This document shows positions 7,300-13,615 of a stretch of DNA of 20,001 bases, one piece after another. The stretch's first letter is position 1. Each line of letters starts with the position of its first letter. The DNA is taken from IMG/VR virus record IMGVR_UViG_3300033145_000929, positions 1 through 20,001 of that record. One strand, given 5' to 3'. The position numbers and the translations under genes are program-made. This stretch comes from a virus. The notes under the pieces were generated by a model. That model ran no database searches, was not told the origin of the DNA, and worked only from the letters and a program-made list of their open reading frames with translations.

Positions 7300-9211
7300 C
7301 GAATAATTTTAATTTCACTCCTTTGTTTTTCGGTATCATTGAATCGAAATCAACGTCCAGAACAGTACTAACCGATTCGCCCCCGGCGGCTTTTCTGACC
7401 GCCTTGACAGTCTCCTGCCTCGAATGCTCGGCTACCTGGCCATCCAGCGGGGTCCTTACGGGCCTGAGCGTCTGCATGGGTTGCTCTTTTGTTTCAGGCT
7501 TTTTGCGGCCTTCCTGCATCGCAGCGATTGTAAGTGACGTCAGGTCCATATTTGCTGTAAGCCGCGAATCGCGGAACGCCTTTGCTATTCGCAGGGCCTT
7601 CGATTTTTGTCGCATCGCCTCCCGTAACGATTCTTCGTCAACGCTGTCACCGTACTGGATAAGCCGGTTCTGCTCGGCCATTGTGATGAGCTTTAGTGTC
7701 ACTGCATCGTACACGTAGACCTTACGCAGATCGTCCGGATCGTAAGCGACCCTCACCCTTCTGTCGAAGCGGCTCAACACCTCCAGATCGTATTGGCCGT
7801 AGAACATACCTTTGAAACGGACTCCGTTTTTGCCGATCTTCAGTTCCTTACTCCAGCCGCGAGCTACCAGGTCAAGGACGCCATCCTGCAGTACTCTCCT
7901 CGAGCATCGAGCAGCGAAAACTTCCGCCGGCGACTTGCCGTTCATTCCGGACCCGCTGTGTGCGGTATTGTTGTAGGCGTCTATGTACTTATCCACCAGC
8001 TCCGTAAAGCTGTCCAAATCATAGGCTTCGTTTAAGGCCTTTTCGCTCTTGAGCAGATCGTTTAGGTAGTCGGGCTTGCGGTTGGTATCTTTGCCGCAAT
8101 ATGTTGCAAAAGACTTCGTGAACTGCTTATCCATCGTGTCAAACCAGCGTTCGATGTTTTTGGCTTGCGGATGGTAGGCTATGGCGAAGGACACTCCGAT
8201 GTCCATCATTGCGTATATCCCTGCAACCATCTGCTCGTCGAGGTATCCTGCCTTTAACGCCCTTCTTTTGGCCTTTGTTGTCCCTGTCCACATCTCGGAA
8301 TCGTAATCGCGGCCGTTGTCAATCTTGACCGAATCCGGCGGACCGTATTTGGCGATACCTCTTTTAGATGCCCGCAAAATCGTGGTCTGGTTAGGTGATA
8401 CTGAAATGTCACGGCCTACGATATTGCGGCTTCTCATATCCAGCCAGGCTGTAATCCACGGACGAAACCACCTGCCTCGATGCCGAATCCAGCAATTAAA
8501 CTGCGAGTGATCGCCGACCCATATTTGCCCGGGTGCAACGCTGTCGGGGTCTACCTGGACATAAGATGCACACTTCGCCTCATAAGCAGCCATCCCTTCG
8601 CGGAGTAATATCTGCGAGAACAGGGGTATCTGTGTCTGAACGTATTTGTACATAAAACGCAGCTGTGGAATCTGCCAGTTGCGTTTTTCGCTGGTATTGA
8701 TATAGCTTATGTTCTGCCAGCAGGTTTTAACGCTTCGGCGTTGCTGGGTAAGGTACATGCTCTTGAACATCTCGAAGGCTTCCGGCGATATAACCTGGCT
8801 GATGAACTTGCCGCCGCCCCGCGTATCGACCAGGCCTGCAAGCCCCTGCTCTCTATATTTTCCCACCCATCGCTGCAAGGTCCTCAAGCCTATTCCGTGA
8901 CGAGCCGCAAAAAGCTCAGCGGCCTTACACCTCTTTTCGATAGTTGCAGCAAACCGTTCGAAGTCCACCACTATACCTAATCGGCTGATTGCCTCTTTAC
9001 GCTTCTTTTCAGGTACGCCTCGTAATTCTCTTGATAGCTTTCCCCCCGGCTCGCTGCGAGCTAATCGCAGGTCGGCAGTTACCGGTATCTGCCAGTAGCT
9101 GCCGTTTTTTATCGCTCCCGGCAGTTCGCCGTCGATACACATCCGTCTGATGTGCCGCTTTGTACAGCCCATCAGCTCTGCCGCTTTTTCGATAGTTAGA
9201 TAGTCGCTCAT
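7292..9211 (-). CDS. MuA-like DDE transposase
   Basis: The transposase cuts and joins phage ends during integration and replicative transposition. In this 639-residue protein, residues 3-45 are a helix-turn-helix of the excisionase/MuA N-terminal kind (TIEKAAELMGCTKRHIRR), and 85-130 is a second HTH (GIGLRTLQRWVGKYREQG). The RNase H-like core carries the DDE triad at about D234 (WVGDHSQF), D298 (VKIDNGRDY) and E354 (KNIERWF). After that come a Mu-type beta-barrel region with YGQYDLEVLSRFDRRV and a basic C-terminal arm. Length is close to Mu A (663). Its ATG overlaps the upstream stop (ATGA). All catalytic residues appear intact. Confidence 0.93.
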   Translation of the reverse strand: MSDYLTIEKAAELMGCTKRHIRRMCIDGELPGAIKNGSYWQIPVTADLRLARSEPGGKLSRELRGVPEKKRKEAISRLGIVVDFERFAATIEKRCKAAELFAARHGIGLRTLQRWVGKYREQGLAGLVDTRGGGKFISQVISPEAFEMFKSMYLTQQRRSVKTCWQNISYINTSEKRNWQIPQLRFMYKYVQTQIPLFSQILLREGMAAYEAKCASYVQVDPDSVAPGQIWVGDHSQFNCWIRHRGRWFRPWITAWLDMRSRNIVGRDISVSPNQTTILRASKRGIAKYGPPDSVKIDNGRDYDSEMWTGTTKAKRRALKAGYLDEQMVAGIYAMMDIGVSFAIAYHPQAKNIERWFDTMDKQFTKSFATYCGKDTNRKPDYLNDLLKSEKALNEAYDLDSFTELVDKYIDAYNNTAHSGSGMNGKSPAEVFAARCSRRVLQDGVLDLVARGWSKELKIGKNGVRFKGMFYGQYDLEVLSRFDRRVRVAYDPDDLRKVYVYDAVTLKLITMAEQNRLIQYGDSVDEESLREAMRQKSKALRIAKAFRDSRLTANMDLTSLTIAAMQEGRKKPETKEQPMQTLRPVRTPLDGQVAEHSRQETVKAVRKAAGGESVSTVLDVDFDSMIPKNKGVKLKLFDD

Positions 9212-9654
9212 TCTTTGCTCATGAGTAGTTTATCGAGAATATTACAAGTATTGGCCAGTGCACTTTTCAGGCTATGCAGCAGGTTGATAGACTCTGCATC
9301 AAGGTTTATCTGTTTGTCGTAATCGCCGCCCGGCCCGAGGACTACAGGTGCCGGCTCGGGCAGTTCATTAACGATTATCCAGTCGCCGAAGGGTTTGCAA
9401 TTTTCATTGGAGACGAGCCTGTAAGTTTGATATTTGTGGATATGCCATTTGCCGTATTGCAGAAACTGTATCACCTGATGGCCCAACCCGCACTTGAAGC
9501 ACCATCCGAAATACGTCCTGATGGTCCGTCCGTATCTGTCAGTATGGCCCTGTTCCGGCATGGAAGGGTACGGTATAGAATTATAGCACTTCGGACAAAC
9601 CACGTCCGCAATAGTCTTCTGAAAGCCTTGCTGTATTTGATTCTCCGTCTCCAT
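9208..9654 (-). CDS. Zinc-motif protein at the head of the transposition operon, 148 aa
   Basis: From METENQIQQGF the protein has two CxxC pairs about 30 residues apart (CPKC and CFKC in GWCFKCGLG), suggesting a zinc ribbon. They are followed by a beta-rich KWHIHKYQTYRLV segment and a helical C-terminus (NLLHSLKSALANTCNILDKLL). No family name is certain. I chose ATG 9654 because it has an AAAGGA site and because the longer upstream extension would run through the tRNA-like element. The stop overlaps the MuA start. It could be a DNA-binding helper for transposition, but this is a guess from location. Confidence 0.6.
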   Translation of the reverse strand: METENQIQQGFQKTIADVVCPKCYNSIPYPSMPEQGHTDRYGRTIRTYFGWCFKCGLGHQVIQFLQYGKWHIHKYQTYRLVSNENCKPFGDWIIVNELPEPAPVVLGPGGDYDKQINLDAESINLLHSLKSALANTCNILDKLLMSKE

Positions 9655-9746
9655 ATTTAGCGTCCTTTTTTCTTTTCTCAGGAAGCAGCAGTCAGTTTGG
9701 AATAACTCCCTGTTCTGACTGCCGCCGACCCAAAGCTTTAGGCTAA

Positions 9747-9877
9747 TAGGGCAGGCGGGACTTGAACCCGCAAGGAGAGCAGCACTTATTGGCTTGCCTT
9801 TGGCTCTCATTGACAAGCCCTAAAGTGATGTTCACACTTTAGTGTTGCTGTGCATCTGCCAATTCTGCCACTGCCCT
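9747..9877 (-). tRNA. tRNA-like element with an abnormally long anticodon loop (tRNA-Leu-like arms)
   Basis: On the minus strand, 131 nt fold as a tRNA except in the middle. The 7-bp acceptor stem is AGGGCAG with CTGCCCT and discriminator A; no CCA is encoded. The D arm is GCA/TGC with an AATTGGCAGA loop, very like leucine tRNAs. The T arm is GCGGG/CCCGC with the canonical TTCAAGT loop. A possible anticodon stem is CAGCA/TGCTG, but the loop between is 60 nt and holds two further hairpins: CTAAAGTG/CACTTTAG with a 7-nt loop, and GGCTTG/CAAGCC. No anticodon with U33 can be assigned. It may be a degenerate tRNA, a tRNA with an insertion, or a tRNA-mimicking RNA. Confidence 0.55.
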
Positions 9878-9951
9878 TCTTAATTTTTCAATACAACTGT
9901 TCAGTACCCCCAGCTTTTCAGCTGCACCATGTCCTGATGCCCACCACGCCA

Positions 9952-10806
9952 TCAGCGTTTATTTGCTTTTTCGTTTTGTCTCCTGATATCATTCCAGTAA
10001 GTATCGGTACTTTTCTTTCGCCATCCGCGAGGCCCGCCGTTGAAAATCCGGCAGGCGATTTCTTCTTTATGTCTCTCCACCCACCTCGTGATATACAGCT
10101 TTGCGATATGCTTTGCCGTTTCGATGCTCTGTGTATCTGCGGTTGTATAATCCGTTCCGTAGTGACTATTGATATCATCGAGCACACCCTGCTGTATCTG
10201 CAGCGGGCCGTGCGACAGGCCGCCGTCTCCGTCCGGACAGGCTAATCTGCCGCTCGATTCGGCCTGCCAGATTTTCTCGACTGTCGCATCGAGCCAGTCG
10301 TAATATCGCAGCGGGCGGGCGTCCTGCCCACCCGCCGGGGTGATAGGATCAGGCGGCTGCCTGTTGGCTTCTGTGCAGCCGCTCCGGACGTGGTCGCAGC
10401 GGCTGCTGAAAGGAGAATCACCATGTGTAAGGTTATTGTCAGCCCCCACACACGGTGGGGGATTACTGTCAAAGGACCGCAGAACATCCGCCGTAGCATC
10501 CGTGCCTGCGGCCTCGCCGAGGAGGGTGATGAGCAACAGCCCCGTCAACAGGGCTGTTGCACAGAGATAGCCGCTCGTGGAGGAGGTTCTGGTATTCGAC
10601 CTACCGAACGGCTGAATTTTTTTCTTGTGGCATTCGCGGAGATGTTTTTTTACGATGCCGATATCATGACCGGACAACCAGTATATTAGCCCTAACCAAA
10701 ACAGTCGGCCGCCTATTTTTTTCTTGATTTTTCCTTGCATCGCTCTACAGTAATTCTTGGTATTCGACTTTTTATTGTCTCGGGCAAAATGCCCGTTTTC
10801 TTTCAA
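9952..10806 (-). CDS. Membrane-anchored lysozyme / lytic transglycosylase-like endolysin
   Basis: The C-terminal 115 residues look like a lysozyme-fold muramidase or SLT domain: DWLDATVEKIWQAESSG with candidate catalytic E183, then GGLSHGPLQIQ (197-205), AKHIAKLYITRW, and ACRIFNGGPRGW (251-262). It would cleave peptidoglycan at lysis. A hydrophobic segment at 80-97 (YLCATALLTGLLLITLLG) and a weaker one at 35-44 suggest a membrane anchor, with a Pro/Asp-rich linker at 110-165. The annotated ATG lies inside an inverted repeat, so an internal start such as Met23 (MQGKIKKKIG) is possible. It is on the early strand, away from the late genes. Confidence 0.72.
   Translation of the reverse strand: MKENGHFARDNKKSNTKNYCRAMQGKIKKKIGGRLFWLGLIYWLSGHDIGIVKKHLRECHKKKIQPFGRSNTRTSSTSGYLCATALLTGLLLITLLGEAAGTDATADVLRSFDSNPPPCVGADNNLTHGDSPFSSRCDHVRSGCTEANRQPPDPITPAGGQDARPLRYYDWLDATVEKIWQAESSGRLACPDGDGGLSHGPLQIQQGVLDDINSHYGTDYTTADTQSIETAKHIAKLYITRWVERHKEEIACRIFNGGPRGWRKKSTDTYWNDIRRQNEKANKR
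10779..10803 (+). terminator. Possible plus-strand terminator hairpin
   Basis: The sequence CGGGC AAAAT GCCCG is followed by TTTTCTTTC on the plus strand, the shape of an intrinsic terminator. No confident plus-strand gene ends here, so it may block antisense transcription. On the minus strand it overlaps the annotated start of the lysozyme gene. Confidence 0.35.
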
Positions 10807-10841
10807 TCCTGCGGGTCAGCCGCCCGCCGGAGCTATCAAAT

Positions 10842-11048
10842 TCAACCGGCCACGCTGGCCGGTTGTGAGTAATCGACTGTGATACCGTATTCGGCGAGAC
10901 GCTCATCGAGTTTTTCGTGAAGGAGTTTTCGGGCGGCTCCGGTAATATCGTCATAGAGGTAAGGAGCGATTGCATTGAGTTTTCGAATCAACAGTTCATC
11001 GACCTTGCGGTCGGAATTGAAATTTACGCATTTAACTAATTTGGCCAT
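10842..11048 (-). CDS. Small protein, possibly ribbon-helix-helix-like, 68 aa
   Basis: The 68-residue product begins with a strand-like AKLVKCVNFNS, followed by two predicted helices (KVDELLIRKLNAIAPYLY and GAARKLLHEKLDERLAEYG). A beta-alpha-alpha layout of this size would suit a ribbon-helix-helix DNA-binding dimer, but the sequence match is weak. It lies upstream of the lysozyme and downstream of the hairpin-rich non-coding region. No clear ribosome site is seen; a GAAAG lies about 9 nt before the ATG, behind a run of nine A residues. Confidence 0.45.
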   Translation of the reverse strand: MAKLVKCVNFNSDRKVDELLIRKLNAIAPYLYDDITGAARKLLHEKLDERLAEYGITVDYSQPASVAG

Positions 11049-11351
11049 ATTCGAACTTTCGTTTTTTTTTCAGAAAAATCTTGATTTTATCGGCTCCGGT
11101 CATATACTTTTACTTGGTATTTGACTTAACTGGCGGCTGTCGCCGATTCTTTTAAGCGATTGCAACGCCAACAGCTGCCTAAAATCTATTTTTAACCCCG
11201 ATAATCGGGGATTGTTTTCCGGTGTCCAACAAGACTTACGTCTGCCGAACACCAGCCTTAACGGGCGAGCGTCTTGGCTTATATCAGGCTAAAAAGCCTG
11301 TTTATTTTCAAACCTGCGTGGTTTCCGGCCACGCAGGGAAAATAATAAATA
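11049..11351. other. Non-coding, hairpin-rich region beside the regulatory switch
   Basis: No convincing gene is present in these 300 bases. Several inverted repeats are visible: CCCCGAT/ATCGGGG (11196-11210), GGTGT/ACACC bracketing AGAC/GTCT (about 11221-11255), CAGGCT/AGCCTG (11285-11300) and the 9-bp CCTGCGTGG/CCACGCAGG (11313-11337). A T-run of nine bases lies at 11062-11070. The region could hold terminators, a small RNA, or transposase/repressor binding sites comparable in role to the Mu internal enhancer. None of these is proven. Confidence 0.6.
11285..11309 (+). terminator. Hairpin with T-rich tail, possible plus-strand terminator
   Basis: CAGGCT AAAA AGCCTG is a perfect 6-bp stem with a 4-nt loop followed by TTTATTTTC on the plus strand. 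It could end a plus-strand transcript made from the non-coding region. No such transcript is otherwise visible. Confidence 0.35.
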
Positions 11352-11558
11352 TCAGTCAGGGACGCCCCCTGACTGAAGAACCTCAGTGTTTTCCGTATAG
11401 TTAGTTTCGTTTTGTGATGGTCGAGAATCAATGAAAGAGCGGACTATGTCCCGAATGGTTTCGCTAAATGACATACAGCTTCGGACTTTACCGTACGCTT
11501 TTATTTGCTCGTAAAGCCCAGGACTAAAATCGATTGTTTTTCTTATCTTTTGGTTCAT
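11352..11558 (-). CDS. Ribbon-helix-helix (Arc/CopG-like) regulator, 68 aa
   Basis: Starting at MNQKIRKTIDF the protein gives a beta strand (RKTIDFS) followed by helix PGLYEQIKAYGKV and helix SFSETIRDIVRSFIDSR, the ribbon-helix-helix plan used by Arc, Mnt and CopG repressors. Such dimers insert the strand into the DNA major groove. I placed the start at ATG 11558 because the domain begins right after it; a TTG at 11594 would add 12 residues and neither start has a good ribosome site. It is divergent from the XRE gene at 11683, as expected for paired lysis-lysogeny regulators. Confidence 0.68.
   Translation of the reverse strand: MNQKIRKTIDFSPGLYEQIKAYGKVRSCMSFSETIRDIVRSFIDSRPSQNETNYTENTEVLQSGGVPD
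11353..11375 (-). terminator. Terminator at the end of the ribbon-helix-helix gene
   Basis: CAGTCAGG/CCTGACTG is a perfect 8-bp stem with a 7-nt loop. On the minus strand it is followed by ATATTTATTATTTT, a T-rich tail. The hairpin overlaps the gene's stop codon and would end the short regulator transcript. Confidence 0.5.
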
Positions 11559-11628
11559 AGTCTGGCTTATTAAAAATTCGTTCTTACTTTTCAATCATAC
11601 TTATTGTCGGTAAATATGCAATATAACC

Positions 11629-11657
11629 TTTACTCTTTTTGTAATATTATGCATACT
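11629..11657 (+). promoter_or_regulatory. Candidate rightward promoter for the XRE repressor
   Basis: TTTACT at 11629-11634 and CATACT at 11652-11657 are spaced by 17 bases and would give a very short leader before the ATG at 11683. The match is only moderate. The site overlaps the stronger leftward promoter and includes related TATGCAATAT and TTATGCATAC sequences that could be operators. Confidence 0.33.
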
Positions 11658-11673
11658 TTTTAGGCACAGTCAA
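11644..11673 (-). promoter_or_regulatory. Sigma-70-type promoter for the leftward regulator
   Basis: On the minus strand TTGACT (11673-11668) is followed after 18 bases by TAATAT (11649-11644); CATAAT at 16-base spacing is an alternative. Transcription would start near 11637, about 80 bases before the chosen ATG of the RHH gene. It overlaps the candidate rightward promoter, so the two would compete. Confidence 0.55.
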
Positions 11674-11682
11674 GCACAAAAT

Positions 11683-12108
11683 ATGAAAAAAAGAAGAAAA
11701 AGCAAAAAAAAAGTTGTCAGCGGCAAAATAGCCCTAATTCCTGCTTATGACAGGTTTTGCAATCCTAATTATGATGATGAAATTTACAAATGGCAAGGCT
11801 GGGGTTTTGTTATTCGTCATCTTCGTGAATATACGAGTATGGATCAAGCCGTTTTTGGCCGTTTATTGCAAGGCTATACACGAGGTCAAATAAGTAGATA
11901 CGAAATAGAAGATACAGAACCGCCTATTGATTTCTGGGTTAAAATGATGCGTACGTTCGGGGTCAATATCAATTGGGTATACACCGGACAAGGTGAACCC
12001 TATATCCGCAAATTTCAAGATAGCGAGGAGAGACTGCGTTTTTTCGAGTGGGCACGGCTTATTAATGAAAAAGAAAACTTCTTGAAAGAATTAAAAGGCT
12101 GGCAATAG
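11683..12108 (+). CDS. XRE/CI-like repressor, 141 aa
   Basis: Residues about 41-106 hold an HTH_3 domain: GFVIRHLREYTSMDQAVFGRLL, then RGQISRYEIEDTEPPIDFWVKM and a closing FGVNINWVYTGQGEPY. The final NWVYTG is the usual end of the fold. The N-terminus is strongly basic (KKRRKSKKKVV), and the C-terminus is a helical tail with no peptidase motif, so it is not a LexA-type repressor. It faces away from the RHH gene, a phage-repressor arrangement. No Shine-Dalgarno sequence is evident upstream, which suits a short leader. This gene and the next are AT-rich relative to the flanks. Confidence 0.75.
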   Translation: MKKRRKSKKKVVSGKIALIPAYDRFCNPNYDDEIYKWQGWGFVIRHLREYTSMDQAVFGRLLQGYTRGQISRYEIEDTEPPIDFWVKMMRTFGVNINWVYTGQGEPYIRKFQDSEERLRFFEWARLINEKENFLKELKGWQ

Positions 12109-12110
12109 CG

Positions 12111-12626
12111 ATGGCACACCCCATACAGCGCAATTGCCCAAATTGTAGCAATATAATTCCGATACCCGCCCAGTACGTAGGCAGGGTTAAATGCCGCCAT
12201 TGTGGTCATATCTTCAAAACCAAAGGTCAATTACATGAGCAACGCAAATATATTCTCGAAAAGTTGGCCGATTTAGAAACCTCCGGCTTTCAATATGTCC
12301 GCTGGTTGGCTGCAAATGATGAGTATGTCTGCCCGCTCTGTGCCGAAAAAAACAAACGTCTATTCAAACCTGATGAAGTTAGACAGCTAATTCAAGGTAA
12401 GTTCTGTCAAGCCAAGGATTTCTGGCAGGGTTGCCGCTGTATAATCGGATCCGCCAAAAATCCCACAGAAGTTCTTAAAAAACCAAAAAGCAAGTCTCCC
12501 GTAAAAGTAGTTACAAGTGTCAAAACTGAAATCAGAAACAGAGAACCAACTACGCTTGTCCAGTTTGATCTTAAAGTGAATAAACGTCGACTCGCCAAGC
12601 TTAAGAAAAAATCTCAAAAAGAATAA
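12111..12626 (+). CDS. Zinc-ribbon protein with MuF-tail-like cysteine region, 171 aa
   Basis: Residues 9-31 form a CxxC-x15-CxxC ribbon (CPNC and CRHC). A second part, residues 58-111, reads GFQYVRWLAANDEYVCPLC, followed later by a GKFCQ segment and a GCRC ending. The order of a W..aNDE.vC..C segment and a terminal CRC resembles the C-terminal part of Mu F-like head-morphogenesis domains. The last 55 residues are very basic. It starts 2 bp after the XRE gene and probably shares its transcript. Function is unknown; DNA or RNA binding is a reasonable guess. Confidence 0.6.
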   Translation: MAHPIQRNCPNCSNIIPIPAQYVGRVKCRHCGHIFKTKGQLHEQRKYILEKLADLETSGFQYVRWLAANDEYVCPLCAEKNKRLFKPDEVRQLIQGKFCQAKDFWQGCRCIIGSAKNPTEVLKKPKSKSPVKVVTSVKTEIRNREPTTLVQFDLKVNKRRLAKLKKKSQKE

Positions 12627-12636
12627 ATTTTAGCCC

Positions 12637-12664
12637 TTGACACGGCTTTGCCGATAGGTATATT
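12637..12664 (+). promoter_or_regulatory. Sigma-70-type promoter for the rightward late block
   Basis: TTGACA (12637-12642) and TATATT (12659-12664) are separated by 16 bases. A start near 12671 would give a leader of about 160 bases before the CsrA-like gene. It is the best promoter match on the plus strand and stands at the head of the long rightward gene series. Confidence 0.55.
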
Positions 12665-12829
12665 TGAGAAAAACCAAATAGGCGAATGTTTCCGGCATTT
12701 GCCAAATGAGCTAATTTCACGCTCTCTGACTGTGGAACCTACAGGCAGAGGGCGTCTTTTTATGCGCCCGCCTGAAACTATAATCCGGAGTCCGGGATGG
12801 ACTTCTACAAAATGGAAGGGATGCCAAAA
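12665..12829 (+). promoter_or_regulatory. Structured leader with clustered GGA motifs
   Basis: The leader holds an interrupted hairpin, CAGGC-AGA-GGGCG pairing with CGCCC-GCCTG (about 12741-12773). It is followed by five GGA triplets at 12787, 12795, 12799, 12814 and 12819, the last two in the ribosome-binding region of the CsrA-like gene. GGA is the core of CsrA sites, so autogenous control is a plausible reading. Confidence 0.4.
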
Positions 12830-13018
12830 ATGAAAGCTAAACGACTTGTGCTTAGGTTACACAAAGGTGAACAAATTTCGTTAGGTATGAAAGGTCGGCC
12901 GGATGCTATAGGTACAATCAGGTTAGATGATTCATTCCATCTGCAAAATGCCAGACTTGTATTCGAGTATCCGCCTTCTGTCAGTATTTTAAGAAGCAAT
13001 GCTAAAATAAAAAAATAA
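12830..13018 (+). CDS. CsrA-like RNA-binding regulator, 62 aa
   Basis: The 62-residue product aligns by eye with CsrA/RsmA: RLVLRLHKGEQISLG matches the first strand and GE turn, and ARLVFEYPPSVSILR matches the VRIGVNAPKEVSVHR strand, with R42 at the position of the RNA-contacting Arg44. A 7-residue insertion sits between, and the usual T-R after the first strand is changed. CsrA dimers bind GGA motifs in mRNA leaders and block translation. I chose ATG 12830 because GGAAGGG lies 9 nt before it; in-frame ATGs at 12797 and 12821 are also possible. It is the first gene after the rightward promoter. Confidence 0.5.
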   Translation: MKAKRLVLRLHKGEQISLGMKGRPDAIGTIRLDDSFHLQNARLVFEYPPSVSILRSNAKIKK

Positions 13019-13075
13019 CAACAGGTACGGATGTCTGTTGAATGATTTCTTTAGATAGGCCATGGAGGTGCCAAA

Positions 13076-13594
13076 ATGAAAGTTAATACCCCTCAATCGT
13101 CAGTCGTCAATTACAAATCGTCAATTCTTAAAGGCTGTTTAACCGTACTTCTAATCGCCATTACACTGGCTTTTATGCTGGTCTTTGCCGGGTGTAATCC
13201 AGAAGACACCATCACGGCCATCCAGCAGGGTGCTGGCGAAGCTCACTATCAGGCGACTGATCCATGCAGCCCCGTTCAGGTTACCGCTCAGCAGTTAAAG
13301 CAGATGACCGATTCAGCCACAATACTGGTAACAACCGCCGCCGCCACAGTTGGCTTTCCTTATGCCAAAGCCATTCTTGGTGCATTGGCTGTTATTCAGG
13401 GTGTGCTCGCTTTGGTCCTCGGATGGCAAAAGAAACAAACCCAGACAGCTTTGGAGCAGGTGGTACTCGGCAATGAGGTACTCAAGAAAAAACTTCCTGA
13501 TTCTACCAATCAAATATTCAAAGATTCCCAAATTGCCCAGTCGCCGGCGACCCAAAAGCAGGTAGCTAAAATTCGCAAACAAGTTGCTGTTTAA
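13076..13594 (+). CDS. Lipoprotein with a second membrane segment, lysis-related candidate, 172 aa
   Basis: Residues 21-40 form a hydrophobic signal ending in a lipobox-like LVFAGC, so Cys40 may be lipid-modified. A second hydrophobic span at 93-117 (GFPYAKAILGALAVIQGVLA) follows, then a charged helical tail. One exported anchor plus one transmembrane segment could suit a holin or spanin-like lysis protein, but no family is recognised. The N-terminal extension (residues 7-18) is coded by a short degenerate repeat at 13095-13126. It is preceded by a GGAGG site 7 nt upstream and followed by another small membrane protein gene. Confidence 0.6.
   Translation: MKVNTPQSSVVNYKSSILKGCLTVLLIAITLAFMLVFAGCNPEDTITAIQQGAGEAHYQATDPCSPVQVTAQQLKQMTDSATILVTTAAATVGFPYAKAILGALAVIQGVLALVLGWQKKQTQTALEQVVLGNEVLKKKLPDSTNQIFKDSQIAQSPATQKQVAKIRKQVAV
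13095..13126. repeat. Degenerate short tandem repeat (ATCGTCA-type)
   Basis: The tract is built from near-copies of ATCGTCA: AATCGTCAGTCGTCAATT, then ACAAATCGTCAATT. It is in frame inside the N-terminal coding region of the lipoprotein gene. The style matches the TACGA-type tracts at 4219-4250 and 18658-18690, though the unit is different. Confidence 0.55.
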
Positions 13595-13615
13595 CAATTT
13601 CAGGAGAGTAGTTGC

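Noticed and set aside
9655-9816. Longer N-terminus for the zinc-motif protein
   Set aside because: It would run into the tRNA-like element and has no ribosome site, while ATG 9654 has a good one.
9780-9850. Group I intron in the tRNA-like element
   Set aside because: The extra sequence is about 53 nt, well below the size of a self-splicing intron, and has no core motifs.
12648-12833. 61-codon frame with TTG start ahead of the CsrA-like gene
   Set aside because: It starts inside the promoter, has no ribosome site, and covers a hairpin and the GGA cluster; a leader is a better explanation.
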